Under the pieces are notes generated by a model. The model did no database searches. It was not told where the DNA came from and saw only the letters and a list, made by a program, of their open reading frames with translations. Of a DNA stretch of 64,000 bases, positions 26,338 to 35,781 are shown piece after piece (position 1 is the first letter of the stretch; every line of letters starts with the position of its first letter). The position numbers were made by a program, and so were the translations under genes. Source of the DNA: Chryseobacterium taeanense (GTDB taxonomy: Bacteria; Bacteroidota; Bacteroidia; Flavobacteriales; Weeksellaceae). Where the stretch lies: the NCBI RefSeq assembly GCF_900099685.1, contig NZ_FNDW01000009.1, positions 62,001-126,000 of the forward strand. Reading direction: 5' to 3'.

Positions 26338-27392
26338 GTTTTTACCTTAAATGCCATATTGTAAAAAAGGGAGAAACTTTGAAACAGATTGCTGAACTAT
26401 ATGAGATTCCTGATATAGAGCTATTGAAATATTTTCACCATCAGCATGCCCCTAAAAACAGCAATCATCTGGGAACAACTCTTTTTGCCGGACAGGAAAT
26501 TTTTATCCCTGATGAAAATGATATCCGTACTATTTTAGAAAAAAGAAATTTAAATAGTGAAGAAAATAATATAAAAAATCACAATCAGATTGAAAACGGA
26601 AATTTATTGCCTGATTTTCAATCTATTGATCACACTTATATCGTTGAAATAAGAGATGTTTTTGAAAATAGAACAGATCATGTACAATTTGAAGTTTTAT
26701 TACAATATCTGGATAAACAGGACTCCAATTATATTTTTAAATTCAAAAAAGAAAATCTTTTATTAAGTGGTGAAAAGCCCGAATTGAAAGTATATAATCT
26801 GGCCTCGAAATGTGCATCTGTGTTTTCTTATGTAGAGGTAGGGATTAACAAAAATGCTTTGTTGTCGTATGTTCATAACTACAAAGAGATTTATAATAAA
26901 TGGAAAACCTTAAAAGAGAACCTTTACAATCTTTATGAAGATGCTCTGTCTCTAAGATATATTGATGAAATAAATACTGTTATAGAAGATAGGGATACTC
27001 TGACCTCTTATCTTAGGAAGGAAATTTTTCTTCAGTTTTATTTTTCGGTTTATTTTAAAATGTATGCTGAAGGGAAATCTGAAAATATAGCTCATTTCTT
27101 ATTTGATGAAATACTGCACGAAAATGTGTATGAAATTGACATCAATGATAAACTGATTGCCATAAAGCAGGAATCTCAATCTATTGATAAACGCAGTCTG
27201 CACGAAATCTTCGGGAACATAAAAAGTAAAGAGGAGCAGAATGATGAAAGTGAATTGCCTGAATTTACCATCACGGCTAAATACCATCTGGATAAAAGTC
27301 AAAAAATACTGCAAAATGCCGAAATAAAAGTAGAATCATTAGATTATCACACAAAGAAAGTTCAAGAAATACAGATACGTTTGAAACATTAA
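26334..27392 (+). CDS. LysM-domain protein
   Basis: The 352-residue protein begins with a LysM motif (HIVKKGETLKQIAELYEIPD to GQEIFIPD, residues about 8-60). The remainder is charged and helical, with no catalytic motif, and includes ELPEFTITAKYHLD near the end. There is no signal peptide. It is the first sizeable gene of the effector operon, 20 bp before a second LysM protein. LysM domains bind peptidoglycan GlcNAc; in secreted contractile systems of Bacteroidota such proteins also occur as structural or loading parts (family knowledge applied by inference). Confidence 0.75.
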   Translation: MSFYLKCHIVKKGETLKQIAELYEIPDIELLKYFHHQHAPKNSNHLGTTLFAGQEIFIPDENDIRTILEKRNLNSEENNIKNHNQIENGNLLPDFQSIDHTYIVEIRDVFENRTDHVQFEVLLQYLDKQDSNYIFKFKKENLLLSGEKPELKVYNLASKCASVFSYVEVGINKNALLSYVHNYKEIYNKWKTLKENLYNLYEDALSLRYIDEINTVIEDRDTLTSYLRKEIFLQFYFSVYFKMYAEGKSENIAHFLFDEILHENVYEIDINDKLIAIKQESQSIDKRSLHEIFGNIKSKEEQNDESELPEFTITAKYHLDKSQKILQNAEIKVESLDYHTKKVQEIQIRLKH

Positions 27393-27412
27393 TTCGACAC
27401 AAATACACACAA

Positions 27413-28213
27413 ATGAAAGAATATAAAGTAAAAAAGGGCGAGACCTTATCGTCTATCGCCCGAGATATAGGATTACCTGATGCCTATACGCTGAAAACAT
27501 TTCACAATTTTAATGGTTCTATAGAGAAAGGTATAGGAAATGACATCCGTGAAGGAATGATCCTTACCATCCCGGATGCCCATGAAGTAGAGAAAATTAA
27601 CGGTGAAATGGAAAGTAAGAGAGCGAAAAATGCTGATAAATTAAATGCAAAGGAAATTTCCGGAAATAACAAAAAAGAATCTAATGAAGATCAGCATGAA
27701 AGGGAAAATAAAAATGAACCTAAAGAGAAAGCGGCAAGTGAGCACGACGGAAAACTTTTTGTAATCCAGAAAGGTAAAGCCATCTGCGACAAGGGGGCTA
27801 AGTTTCCACAATTTAAGGTTACTAGTCACAAAAAGCATTATATCAATGACGATGGTTCATCCGACAATTATCTTGCCGTGACCCAAAATGATGTGCAATT
27901 CAATCCTCCTGCAGCACCTTTTGGGAATTGTTCGCTTCAAAACGGCCAGTCATGCACTTTTTCTCCTGCAGGTAAATGGCAGAAGGTCTACCAGAATGTA
28001 AAAGTTATGGACAACGCTCTTATTACCGAAATCTCAGAGCTCCAATGCACCATCGGCGGAAAAATAAAAGTAATGGATCACGGCCAGCGGGAAGAGCTGA
28101 CCAAACAGAACTTCAGGAATGCGGACAGGAATTTCCACAGCTATATCAATCCGTTGGTGGATTTGAGGAGTTTTGTGGATGAGATGGATGAAGAAGAATT
28201 GGATGCTTATTAA
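27413..28213 (+). CDS. LysM plus DUF4280 (PAAR-like) protein
   Basis: The 266-residue protein has an N-terminal LysM (YKVKKGETLSSIARDIGLPD, to about residue 60), a charged linker (about 65-110, Lys/Glu/Asn-rich) and a C-terminal DUF4280 domain from about 118 (VIQKGKAICDKGAKFPQF, NPPAAPFGNCSLQNGQSC, CTIGGKIKVMDHGQ). DUF4280 is PAAR-like: a small spike-tip fold that carries effectors on contractile injection systems. Its place right before effector genes supports this role. No tail or sheath genes are in the window. It precedes the first effector by 18 bp. Confidence 0.83.
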   Translation: MKEYKVKKGETLSSIARDIGLPDAYTLKTFHNFNGSIEKGIGNDIREGMILTIPDAHEVEKINGEMESKRAKNADKLNAKEISGNNKKESNEDQHERENKNEPKEKAASEHDGKLFVIQKGKAICDKGAKFPQFKVTSHKKHYINDDGSSDNYLAVTQNDVQFNPPAAPFGNCSLQNGQSCTFSPAGKWQKVYQNVKVMDNALITEISELQCTIGGKIKVMDHGQREELTKQNFRNADRNFHSYINPLVDLRSFVDEMDEEELDAY

Positions 28214-28231
28214 TTTTAGAAACACAAAAAT

Positions 28232-29941
28232 ATGGCGAAAAGAAAATTTAGCTTTCTTGCTGATGAAAATGAGAAATATGAGAAGGAATATCAAAAGGAA
28301 TTAGCAGAAGAGAAAAAAACACGCGAAGCAGAGGTGAAAAGACAGCTTGCAAACAAGGGTAAGCATGGCGTTTCAATGGTTTCGGGAAACCCAACTCCTG
28401 TTGTCGGAGAGAAAAATACCTATCACGTTGCAGGCTGGTATGAGGACACTCCATATGCAGATAGAAATCCTGAAAAGGTAACCTGGGAGCTTTTCAAAAA
28501 GAGAAGCAACGGTAAGTTTACTTCAGCAAATATTAAAAAAATCGGAGATGGAACTTTTACATTTGGCGAAATTTCAATCCAAAATACCTACCGTCTTGAG
28601 GCATATCTTCATAAGCCGGAAGGTGGGGGCCTGATCATCAATCCTAAACCTTCAACTATTCCCAAAATAGGAAAAGTGGAGCTGCATTATGTGGATGATA
28701 AAAAGGGTGATACTTTCAGTTTCTATGACCGGCTTCGTGCAAAAGCGCATACAACGGGGATGCCCGGGAAAGAACTGGTTTTTACGCTCTGGGAGGATGA
28801 TGCAAAAGGTGCCGGACACAGCGCCGGCAACCAGGCTATAGAAACAACAACAGCAAAAGTGGGTCATAACGGACTGGCCGTCGCAGAATTTGCTCTAACA
28901 AAAGGTTTAATGCAAAAAGCCATGAAAGGTGAAGCGGATGTGAAGGAACTTGAGTTTTATGTGACGGTGGAATATTACAAAGGAAAGATTCATGATTCTG
29001 AGAATGTAAATGTCCATAATCCGTTATACAAAGCTCCGGAAAAGAAGAAATCCCATCCAAAAGCACAAGGCTCACCAGCAGAACAAAAGCCTCTTTCCAA
29101 GAGAGAGGAAAAGAATATTTTGATCCATCAGGCCAATGGTTATCTGCATGATTGGGCGGAGGTAAAGGGAAAAGCGCAGAAGGATAAGGAGGTTACGGTG
29201 AATAGAAATCATGGGAGAAGTATGGTTGAGGTAGCAGCTCAGTCGTCTCAAAAACAGGAAATTAATAAAAATTCAAAGAATTGCTATTGCTTTTTACAAG
29301 GCATAGCTAAAATGCCATGCAGTGGAAAAGGTAGTTCAGTTACGGATGAACATTATCAAAACCTAGCAAAAGATATTGGAGTAGAAGCTAAAGTATTTAA
29401 AACAGTTGCAATTATAGAGTCTGGTGGAAGAAAGTCATTTATTAATTATAAAGGAGAACAAAGGGCTAAAATACTTTATGAGAGACATTATATGTATCGC
29501 TTCTTAACAAAGATAAAATCTGAAGACGAATTAGAAAAATTGAAGAAAGCTTCTCCAGATCTTGTTCATAATGTTGGAACTTATAAAGATCCAAATGCTA
29601 AATATGGTTCTGAAACAGAACAGTTTGAGAAACTTAGTAAAGCCAAAAAAATAAATAATGGTGCTGCAATAAAAAGTTGTTCTTGGGGAAAATTTCAGGT
29701 TATGGGAAAATATTATAGTTATTTATATAGTTCTCCCAATGAATTAGAGGAAGCAATGAATAGATGTGAGGTACAACACTTTGCATATTTTAAAGTTTTT
29801 TTAAAAGATGTTACTGGAGCATCAATAATAAAAGCTATGAAAGATAAAAACTGGAATAAAGTTGCAGAGTTGTACAATGGTGAAGATTATGCAAAAAATC
29901 ATTATCACACAAAAATGAAAAATGAATATAATAAATTATAA
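28232..29941 (+). CDS. Effector with N-terminal carrier region and C-terminal N-acetylmuramidase domain
   Basis: The 569-residue protein has a charged N-terminus (residues 1-40), a beta-rich carrier (about 45-310, two Ig-like halves) and, after the linker NRNHGRSMVEV and a Cys-x-Cys site, a catalytic domain from about 350. This last shows VAIIESGG with likely acid E396, ILYERHYMYR and CSWGKFQVMG, the layout of the phage-type N-acetylmuramidase family (DUF3380). It should cut peptidoglycan glycan strands. There is no signal peptide, so export by an injection apparatus is inferred. The start of the lipoprotein gene follows 2 bp after its stop. Base composition turns more AT-rich past 29240, where the toxin part begins, suggesting module exchange. 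Confidence 0.83.
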   Translation: MAKRKFSFLADENEKYEKEYQKELAEEKKTREAEVKRQLANKGKHGVSMVSGNPTPVVGEKNTYHVAGWYEDTPYADRNPEKVTWELFKKRSNGKFTSANIKKIGDGTFTFGEISIQNTYRLEAYLHKPEGGGLIINPKPSTIPKIGKVELHYVDDKKGDTFSFYDRLRAKAHTTGMPGKELVFTLWEDDAKGAGHSAGNQAIETTTAKVGHNGLAVAEFALTKGLMQKAMKGEADVKELEFYVTVEYYKGKIHDSENVNVHNPLYKAPEKKKSHPKAQGSPAEQKPLSKREEKNILIHQANGYLHDWAEVKGKAQKDKEVTVNRNHGRSMVEVAAQSSQKQEINKNSKNCYCFLQGIAKMPCSGKGSSVTDEHYQNLAKDIGVEAKVFKTVAIIESGGRKSFINYKGEQRAKILYERHYMYRFLTKIKSEDELEKLKKASPDLVHNVGTYKDPNAKYGSETEQFEKLSKAKKINNGAAIKSCSWGKFQVMGKYYSYLYSSPNELEEAMNRCEVQHFAYFKVFLKDVTGASIIKAMKDKNWNKVAELYNGEDYAKNHYHTKMKNEYNKL

Positions 29942-29943
29942 GC

Positions 29944-30435
29944 ATGAAAAATATAATTTTTTTAACAATAATATTTCTATTTACAAATTGTAAAAAAGAA
30001 AGTTTTAAAGTTTCTCTCGAGGAGAGTCTTTGTGAAATAAATAGTATGAAAAAGCTAGATACAATAGCTATTAATATTAATAAAGATTATGATTTAGAAA
30101 TACTAAGTCGTCCAAAAAAGGAGATTGTCAATTTTTTTCAACCGATTAAAAATCAGTTAATAAGTGAAAGTAGTTATGCACAAGTTTTATATGATAAAAA
30201 AAATATTGTTATAAACATTGAGATTGGAGATAATGCAAATCAGTATGAAGACATTTATCTATCAAAAACTTATCCTATTATTCTCGAAAAAATTATTCGT
30301 ACCACAATTGACAAAAAAGAATATACTGAAAAATTAGAGTGTGAGGAAATTATTAATGAAAAGGTTTCAGAAAAGACAAGATATAGAAAAATTAATAATG
30401 ATAAGAAAAAATGTAAATCAACAAAAATAAATTAA
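29944..30435 (+). CDS. Lipoprotein, candidate immunity protein to the muramidase effector
   Basis: The 163-residue protein has a lipoprotein signal (MKNIIFLTIIFLFTNCKK, lipid Cys at 16) and a soluble charged remainder ending in a Lys-rich tail. It starts 2 bp after the effector stop. Cell-wall-degrading effectors are commonly paired with a periplasmic immunity protein encoded directly downstream; that is the basis for the assignment. No sequence family is recognised. Confidence 0.65.
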   Translation: MKNIIFLTIIFLFTNCKKESFKVSLEESLCEINSMKKLDTIAININKDYDLEILSRPKKEIVNFFQPIKNQLISESSYAQVLYDKKNIVINIEIGDNANQYEDIYLSKTYPIILEKIIRTTIDKKEYTEKLECEEIINEKVSEKTRYRKINNDKKKCKSTKIN

Positions 30436-30499
30436 ATATTGTTGGAACAAGCAGTATTGAATTAATTGATATTAGAGAATTTAAAATGTAGAATTGTTT

Positions 30500-32320
30500 A
30501 TGCGCGATGATACTCCTATCAAAGAAAATACTGTTCTCAAATACGGGCAAAGCATTAAGGTAAAGGTTTACACCCAAAATATGCCGGGAGAAAAAATAAA
30601 GCTTAGCTTGTATGAAGATGATGTTAACGGCTCCGGGCATAGTGCCAAGAATGAGAAAAATAAGGTAGCCAGCATTACACGAAATCTGAATAAGGATGGA
30701 TTCTTATGGCATGAGTTTAAACTGCCTGTTGAATTTTCCAAAATTGCCAATGCCGTGATGGATGGAAGCCAAGACAAGATCCATGAATATTATGTAGTGG
30801 CAGAAACCGCCCAGCACAAATCTGTAAGCAAAAATGCTGAGGTAAAAAATCCTGATTATATTTTTACACAAACTGTAAGCAGCACTATAGGCCCCAATAA
30901 GATTTACGGTAAAGAAATACTGATTGAAGAAGTTGTTATAAAAGGGAAATATAAAAAGCAGGTGGGGGTTGATGCTATGGAGAAGTCTGGGAGGAGTATG
31001 GTTGGGGTGAAGGCTCCACCGGCGGTGAAACAGGATGATAAAAATGAGGTTTGTGAGTGTGAGGCTAGAGTGAGGGCGTTTATGAGAATGTTAAGATATA
31101 AAGAAGGTACTGATAAAGACATAGGATATACAACTCAATATAGTGGAAAACAATTTTCAGATATGAGTAAGCACCCTGAAAAAGTAATTACAGCTGGAAA
31201 ATATTCTTCGTCAGCAGCAGGAGCTTATCAAATAATGACAGATACATGGAAAAATCTTACAGGATATTATAAGGATGAAAATAAAAAATGGCATTATTCT
31301 GAAAAAATAGATTATGCAAAAAAATATAATATCACAAGTTTCGATCAAGAATCTCAAGACAAATTCTGCTTAGTAATAATGAAGCATAATTATGTAAAAG
31401 ATCGTTCGGATAGCTTTTATAACCCAACAATTTGGAAAGATAAGAAAAAACATATTCGTGATACCGAAAAAGAAGAAAAAATTAAAGAATGGAGAAAAAG
31501 GTTTAAAGGTCAGCAGGGTGATATCATACAAATGATTATTGACAATGATATTAAAAGAGCGGCTTTAATATCTAGTTTATGCTGGGCGAGCTTACCTGAT
31601 TCTCCTTATGGTCAACAGCAGCTAGGATATACTTTTGCGATTGTAAAAGCAATTTATGAGAATTATTTAAGAGAAGAACTCAATGAAACACAAACATGGA
31701 ATTTATATTTAAAAAAGGGTTTTTTAAAAGAGTTTGGATACGGTTGTTGCCAGAACAATATAGACAATCAAAACCAAGACGCTAACAATAAATGCATGAA
31801 AGATTATTCCCAATGCTTAGAATATGTAGATGTTGTTGAAACCCCAAAAATTAATAATCAAAGTAATGATGTTAATAAAAATAGGTTTCACAGGAAAATG
31901 AGATATAATAAATCTCATCCCGAAGGGTATTACCATACAGGAACTGATATTTTAGCATCATTAAATACTCCATTAAAATCTATGTTATGTGGTGAAGTAA
32001 CTGATGCGTATGATACTAAAGGAGATCTAGGGGTTATAGTTACAGTGAAATCTAAGGATAAGGCTGGAAAGTTTATTTGGATAAGATATTGCCATCTTTC
32101 TTCAATCAAAGTATCTAAGGGGGATAAGACAAAACATGGCACTGTTGTAGGACTATCTGGTAATACTGGTAATGCAAAGAATATTTTACCGCAATATTAC
32201 CATGTCCACATTGAAGCATCTAGGGACGGGGTCTTTTATAGGGGTAAAAACAGAGTAGATCCAGAAGAATTTATGAAAACAAAATTTGATGAAACAACCA
32301 AAGGAAATCCAATAAAATGA
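30500..32320 (+). CDS. Effector with GH104-like lysozyme and M23 endopeptidase domains
   Basis: ATG 30500 is preferred over the TTG at 30494. Residues about 1-115 match only the second half of the carrier in the upstream effector (PGEKIKLSLYEDDVNGSGHS), so the 5' part is lost. After KSGRSMVGVKAPP and a CECE site, residues about 195-430 resemble lambda-R/GH104 transglycosylases: FMRMLRYKEGTD (E202), SSAAGAYQIMTDTW, WASLPDSPYGQ. Residues about 465-595 are an M23 peptidase with H479-x3-D483 (YHTGTDI) and H568-x-H570. The protein could break both glycan and peptide parts of peptidoglycan. No signal peptide. Next gene overlaps by 4 bp. Confidence 0.85.
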   Translation: MRDDTPIKENTVLKYGQSIKVKVYTQNMPGEKIKLSLYEDDVNGSGHSAKNEKNKVASITRNLNKDGFLWHEFKLPVEFSKIANAVMDGSQDKIHEYYVVAETAQHKSVSKNAEVKNPDYIFTQTVSSTIGPNKIYGKEILIEEVVIKGKYKKQVGVDAMEKSGRSMVGVKAPPAVKQDDKNEVCECEARVRAFMRMLRYKEGTDKDIGYTTQYSGKQFSDMSKHPEKVITAGKYSSSAAGAYQIMTDTWKNLTGYYKDENKKWHYSEKIDYAKKYNITSFDQESQDKFCLVIMKHNYVKDRSDSFYNPTIWKDKKKHIRDTEKEEKIKEWRKRFKGQQGDIIQMIIDNDIKRAALISSLCWASLPDSPYGQQQLGYTFAIVKAIYENYLREELNETQTWNLYLKKGFLKEFGYGCCQNNIDNQNQDANNKCMKDYSQCLEYVDVVETPKINNQSNDVNKNRFHRKMRYNKSHPEGYYHTGTDILASLNTPLKSMLCGEVTDAYDTKGDLGVIVTVKSKDKAGKFIWIRYCHLSSIKVSKGDKTKHGTVVGLSGNTGNAKNILPQYYHVHIEASRDGVFYRGKNRVDPEEFMKTKFDETTKGNPIK

Positions 32321-33339
32321 TGAATAAATTAATTATATATCTTCTACCTTTACTTATACTTATAAGTTGTAATGGTCAAGAAAAAAAAGATAATAGCCTA
32401 AATGATAGAAGACGAAATATAAAAAAAGATACTTTGTCTGAACCTATTAATTTTTTAGATTTAAAATATCAAAAAAAGGGTTATTCAATTCCTGACAATT
32501 TAACTGGTAATTTAAACCCATCGTACTCGTTTTTTGATATAAATATGGGCTGTTTTACGGTTGATTATATTGGTAAGACAAAGAAAGAACGAGATTTCTG
32601 GAATATAAAAGATAGTTCAGGTTATTTTAATAATGATTTTCCTGAAAATGAGGCAAAAAAGTCTAATAGAATTCGGGATATCTTAAACACAAGAAAAGAC
32701 AATTACTATATTATTGCTAATTATTTAGATAAAAAATATATTCAAAATTTTGATGTAACCTCAGGAGAATTTGATATTACAGAAAATGCAGAGAGAAAAA
32801 TATATCTGTACTTAGGAAATAATAAATGGGAACTTTTGAAAAGTATAAAATCAAAAGACATTCCAGAAGATTATTTAAAATTTTGCTTGGATTTATTAAA
32901 AGGTAATGGAAAAATACAGGATAATAAAGATGAAAAATTATCTGACAGCATAGTTTTTCCAAAAATTTCAAGATGGTCATCAGATTGTAACCAAGAAGAA
33001 TATAGAAAAGATATTATTATAGAAACAAATATAAATAATGTGCAGTTCAGTATTTATGGTAGATTTTCAATGAATGCGCAATTAAAGAAAATTAATACAG
33101 ACAAATACGAATTTTACTTCACAGATTTCCCACCAATTATTCCTTTACCTGATAATATGCAGATTTGGGATGATATGGATAATACGAAGCCAGTTGGAAC
33201 GATTGAAATTGTGAGTGAATCTAAATTGATTTTAATATGGTTTGGTTTTTATCATAAAAAATTAAAGAAAAATATTGAAACAGAAAATCCTTTCGATAAA
33301 AATAATTTAGCTGCTGTACTGGTTCCCTGTAAAAAATAA
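32317..33339 (+). CDS. Lipoprotein, candidate immunity protein to the lysozyme/M23 effector
   Basis: The 340-residue protein has a lipoprotein signal (LLPLLILISCNGQ, lipid Cys at 18 from the first ATG). The rest is soluble, with many Lys/Asn/Asp and aromatic residues and no known catalytic motif. It overlaps the effector stop by 4 bp (ATGATGA), so translation is coupled and the stoichiometry linked, as expected for toxin and immunity. Its size is larger than a usual immunity protein, and it may have two domains, one for each catalytic domain of the effector (inference). Confidence 0.62.
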   Translation: MMNKLIIYLLPLLILISCNGQEKKDNSLNDRRRNIKKDTLSEPINFLDLKYQKKGYSIPDNLTGNLNPSYSFFDINMGCFTVDYIGKTKKERDFWNIKDSSGYFNNDFPENEAKKSNRIRDILNTRKDNYYIIANYLDKKYIQNFDVTSGEFDITENAERKIYLYLGNNKWELLKSIKSKDIPEDYLKFCLDLLKGNGKIQDNKDEKLSDSIVFPKISRWSSDCNQEEYRKDIIIETNINNVQFSIYGRFSMNAQLKKINTDKYEFYFTDFPPIIPLPDNMQIWDDMDNTKPVGTIEIVSESKLILIWFGFYHKKLKKNIETENPFDKNNLAAVLVPCKK

Positions 33340-33352
33340 ATAAAGCAGAATC

Positions 33353-34576
33353 AAAAGACAGCTTGCAAACAAGGGTAAGCATGGCGTTTCAATGGTCTTG
33401 GGAAACCCAACTCCTGTTGTCGGAGAGAAAAATACCTATCACGTTGCAGGCTGGTATAAGGACACTCTATATGCAGATAGAAACCCTGAAAAGGTAACCT
33501 GGGAGCTTTTCAAAAAGAGAAGCAACGGTAAGTTTACTTCAACAAATATTAAAAAAATCGGAGACGGAACTTTTACATTTGGCGAAATTTCAATCCAAAA
33601 TACCTACCGTCTTGAGGCATATCTTCATAAGCTGGAAGGTGGGGGCCTGATAATTAATCCTAAACCTTCAACTATTCCCAAAATAGGAAAAGTGGAGCTG
33701 CATTATGTGGATGATAAAAAGGGTGATACTTTCAGTTTCTATGACCGGCTTCGGGCAAAAGCGCATACAACGGGGATGCACGGGAAAGAACTGGTTTTTA
33801 CGCTTTGGGAGGATGATGCAAAAGGTGCCGGACACAGCGCTGGTAACCAAGCTATAGAAACAACAACAGCAAAAGTGGGTCATAACGGGCTGGCCGTCTT
33901 AGAATTTACTCTTACGAAAGGCTTGATGCAAAAAGCCATGAAAGGTGAAGCTGATGCCAAAGAATTTGAGTTTTATGTAACGGTAGAATATTACAAAGGC
34001 AAGACTCATGATTCTGAGAATGTGAATGTCCATAATCCGTTATACAAAGTTCTTGAAAAGAAGAAATTCCATCCAAAAGCACAAGGCTCACCAGCAGAAC
34101 AAAAGCCTCTTTCCAAGAGAGATGAAAAGAATATTTTGATCCATCAGGCCAATGGTTATCTGCTTGATTGGGCGGAGGTAAAGGGAAAAGCGCAGAAGGA
34201 TAAGAAGATTACGGTGAATAGAAATCATGGGAGGTCTACTGTTGGGGTGAAGAGTCAACCAATGAGGAAACAGGATGGTAAGTGTTTGTGCCAGCAGTAT
34301 GATTTGGTTTGGGGGAATAAAGTGAGTTGTGAATTTAGGAAAAAGGTTGTGGAGATTTGTGCTGATCTGTGGGGAGAAGAAAATAAAATTAAAATGGCAA
34401 ATAATCTTATGGCGGTATTTAGATGGGAAAGTGGTGGAACTTTTAAGTCCGACGCACCCAATCAAGCTAATTCTGGTGGTACAGGATTAATAGAATTTAT
34501 GCCAAGCACGGCAAAGTCTTTTACGATATTGCAAAAATGTAACTTTATATCGTGCCAATGTAAAACAATAAGGTAA
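33353..34576 (+). pseudogene. Orphan effector cassette, truncated at both ends
   Basis: The block 33353-34252 repeats 28337-29236 without gaps at an offset of 5016 bp. The first 40 codons of the full gene are absent (a 1-nt deletion and a stop lie upstream), so ATG 33392 is only the first internal Met. After NHGRSTVGV and a CLC site, a different catalytic domain begins, with MAVFRWESGG and GGTGLIEFMPSTAKS, typical of an SLT-type lysozyme (likely catalytic Glu in WESGG). At about 34523 the frame runs into the 21-bp-unit repeat and stops at 34576, cutting the domain. No immunity gene follows. Confidence 0.82.
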
Positions 34577-34753
34577 AAAAGTGAAACAATGAAGCAAAAA
34601 AGTAAAACCAGATGGCAAAAAAGTGAAACCGGATCGCAAGAAAGTGAAACCATATTACAAGAAAGTAAAACCATATCATAAAAAAGTAAAGTTACATTGC
34701 AGGAATGTAACTTTATCTCGGAGGAATATAAGATGCTATCGATCCTACATTCT
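34523..34753. repeat. Dispersed repeat built of 21-bp units (copy 2)
   Basis: A 231-bp copy of the repeat at 25597-25785, with two extra 21-bp units. Its left end lies inside the lysozyme-like coding sequence and truncates it. Right end CATTCT, followed by the convergent gene at 34771. Confidence 0.82.
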
Positions 34754-34770
34754 TCAATCATTATACTATT

Positions 34771-35544
34771 TTATTTAGTGCGGGTAAATATGATGGCTGA
34801 AACCGTAAGATATTCCGGAGAAGTGGCTCCATAGAGGCTCTTCACATATTTTTTGACGTTCTGGGCAATGGAGTAGAGGCCGCTTCCTTCCGTATATAGT
34901 ATTTTATTTCTTTCCATCATTTTGAGGTTGAGTTCGGCTTCGGTCTGATCTACGGCCTGGGTGGCGCTTACCAGTGAATCTTTGTAGGTGTTGAGGCTAG
35001 CTAATTTCAATTCATCTTCCTGGGGATCATAGGCTGAAATGGTGGTCAGCATCTGCAACAGGATTCCGAAATTTTCGGCCTGCTGGGTGAAAGACTGGCG
35101 GGAGGTAGAAATGGTTTTGGGTGCTTCTACACCTGCTTCGGGTGCAGTGGTAGATTTCTTTTTAGCTCCCTGTATGGATCGTTTCAGGGATTTCGCCTGG
35201 TCTACGGTGCCTTGTGGTAATCCGAGGATCTCCAGACGGTTGACAATGCGGGTGCGGGTTGTTTTCAGGTTTTCAAAGGCGGTCTGGCGCAAAGTGATGG
35301 CATTTTTGTTGGCATTGCGTTTTTCTTCGACCTCGCTCAATTTTGCAGTGGCTGTGTTGTAAAGGGTCTGAAGACTGTCGACGCTCAGTTCGGGAACCGG
35401 CGGATTGTACAATGGATACACGGAAACCTGCTGGATGAGTTTGTGCAGGTTGGCGACATTTCTGGCGTGTCCTACTTCACTTACTGTTTTTTTGTTGTTT
35501 TTGCCGGATTCGGAATTGCTTTCCGATGGGAACATTGAAGACAT
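34771..35544 (-). CDS. Coiled-coil protein of unknown function
   Basis: From ATG 35544 the protein has 257 residues. The N-terminus is Ser/Lys/Asn-rich; from about residue 40 long helices dominate, with a Pro-rich motif YPLYNPPVPELSVDSL and a Lys/Ser/Thr stretch near 140. There is no signal peptide or membrane segment. The frame extends to a TTG at 35574, but that codon lies in a TATATTTG promoter box, so the ATG is chosen. It is convergent with the effector operon. Similar helical proteins occur in other Chryseobacterium as I recall, with no named role. Confidence 0.65.
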   Translation of the reverse strand: MSSMFPSESNSESGKNNKKTVSEVGHARNVANLHKLIQQVSVYPLYNPPVPELSVDSLQTLYNTATAKLSEVEEKRNANKNAITLRQTAFENLKTTRTRIVNRLEILGLPQGTVDQAKSLKRSIQGAKKKSTTAPEAGVEAPKTISTSRQSFTQQAENFGILLQMLTTISAYDPQEDELKLASLNTYKDSLVSATQAVDQTEAELNLKMMERNKILYTEGSGLYSIAQNVKKYVKSLYGATSPEYLTVSAIIFTRTK

Positions 35545-35571
35545 AGTATTTGTGTTTTTAAATTTACTGAA

Positions 35572-35579
35572 CAAATATA
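35572..35579 (-). promoter_or_regulatory. -7 box for the coiled-coil gene
   Basis: TATATTTG on the minus strand, 28 nt before ATG 35544. No -33 match at the expected distance. Confidence 0.5.
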
Positions 35580-35750
35580 AAATTTATTTTGAATTGATGT
35601 GTCTTTTTATAGTGAATAATTGATAATCATTATTTTATGTTAAATTGTACCGAGTTTGTTGTATTGATTTTTTTGTGGCTGCAAAATGGATCGCTCATAA
35701 TAGAGGCAAATTAAATTAAATTTTATTCTTCTTACTTATTAAGCATTCTT

Positions 35751-35758
35751 TATCTTTG
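35751..35758 (+). promoter_or_regulatory. -7 box for the methyltransferase operon
   Basis: TATCTTTG matches the -7 consensus, 23 nt before the methyltransferase start. The -33 region is only T-rich. Confidence 0.5.
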
Positions 35759-35781
35759 AAAATTCAATTGAATTAAATAAA

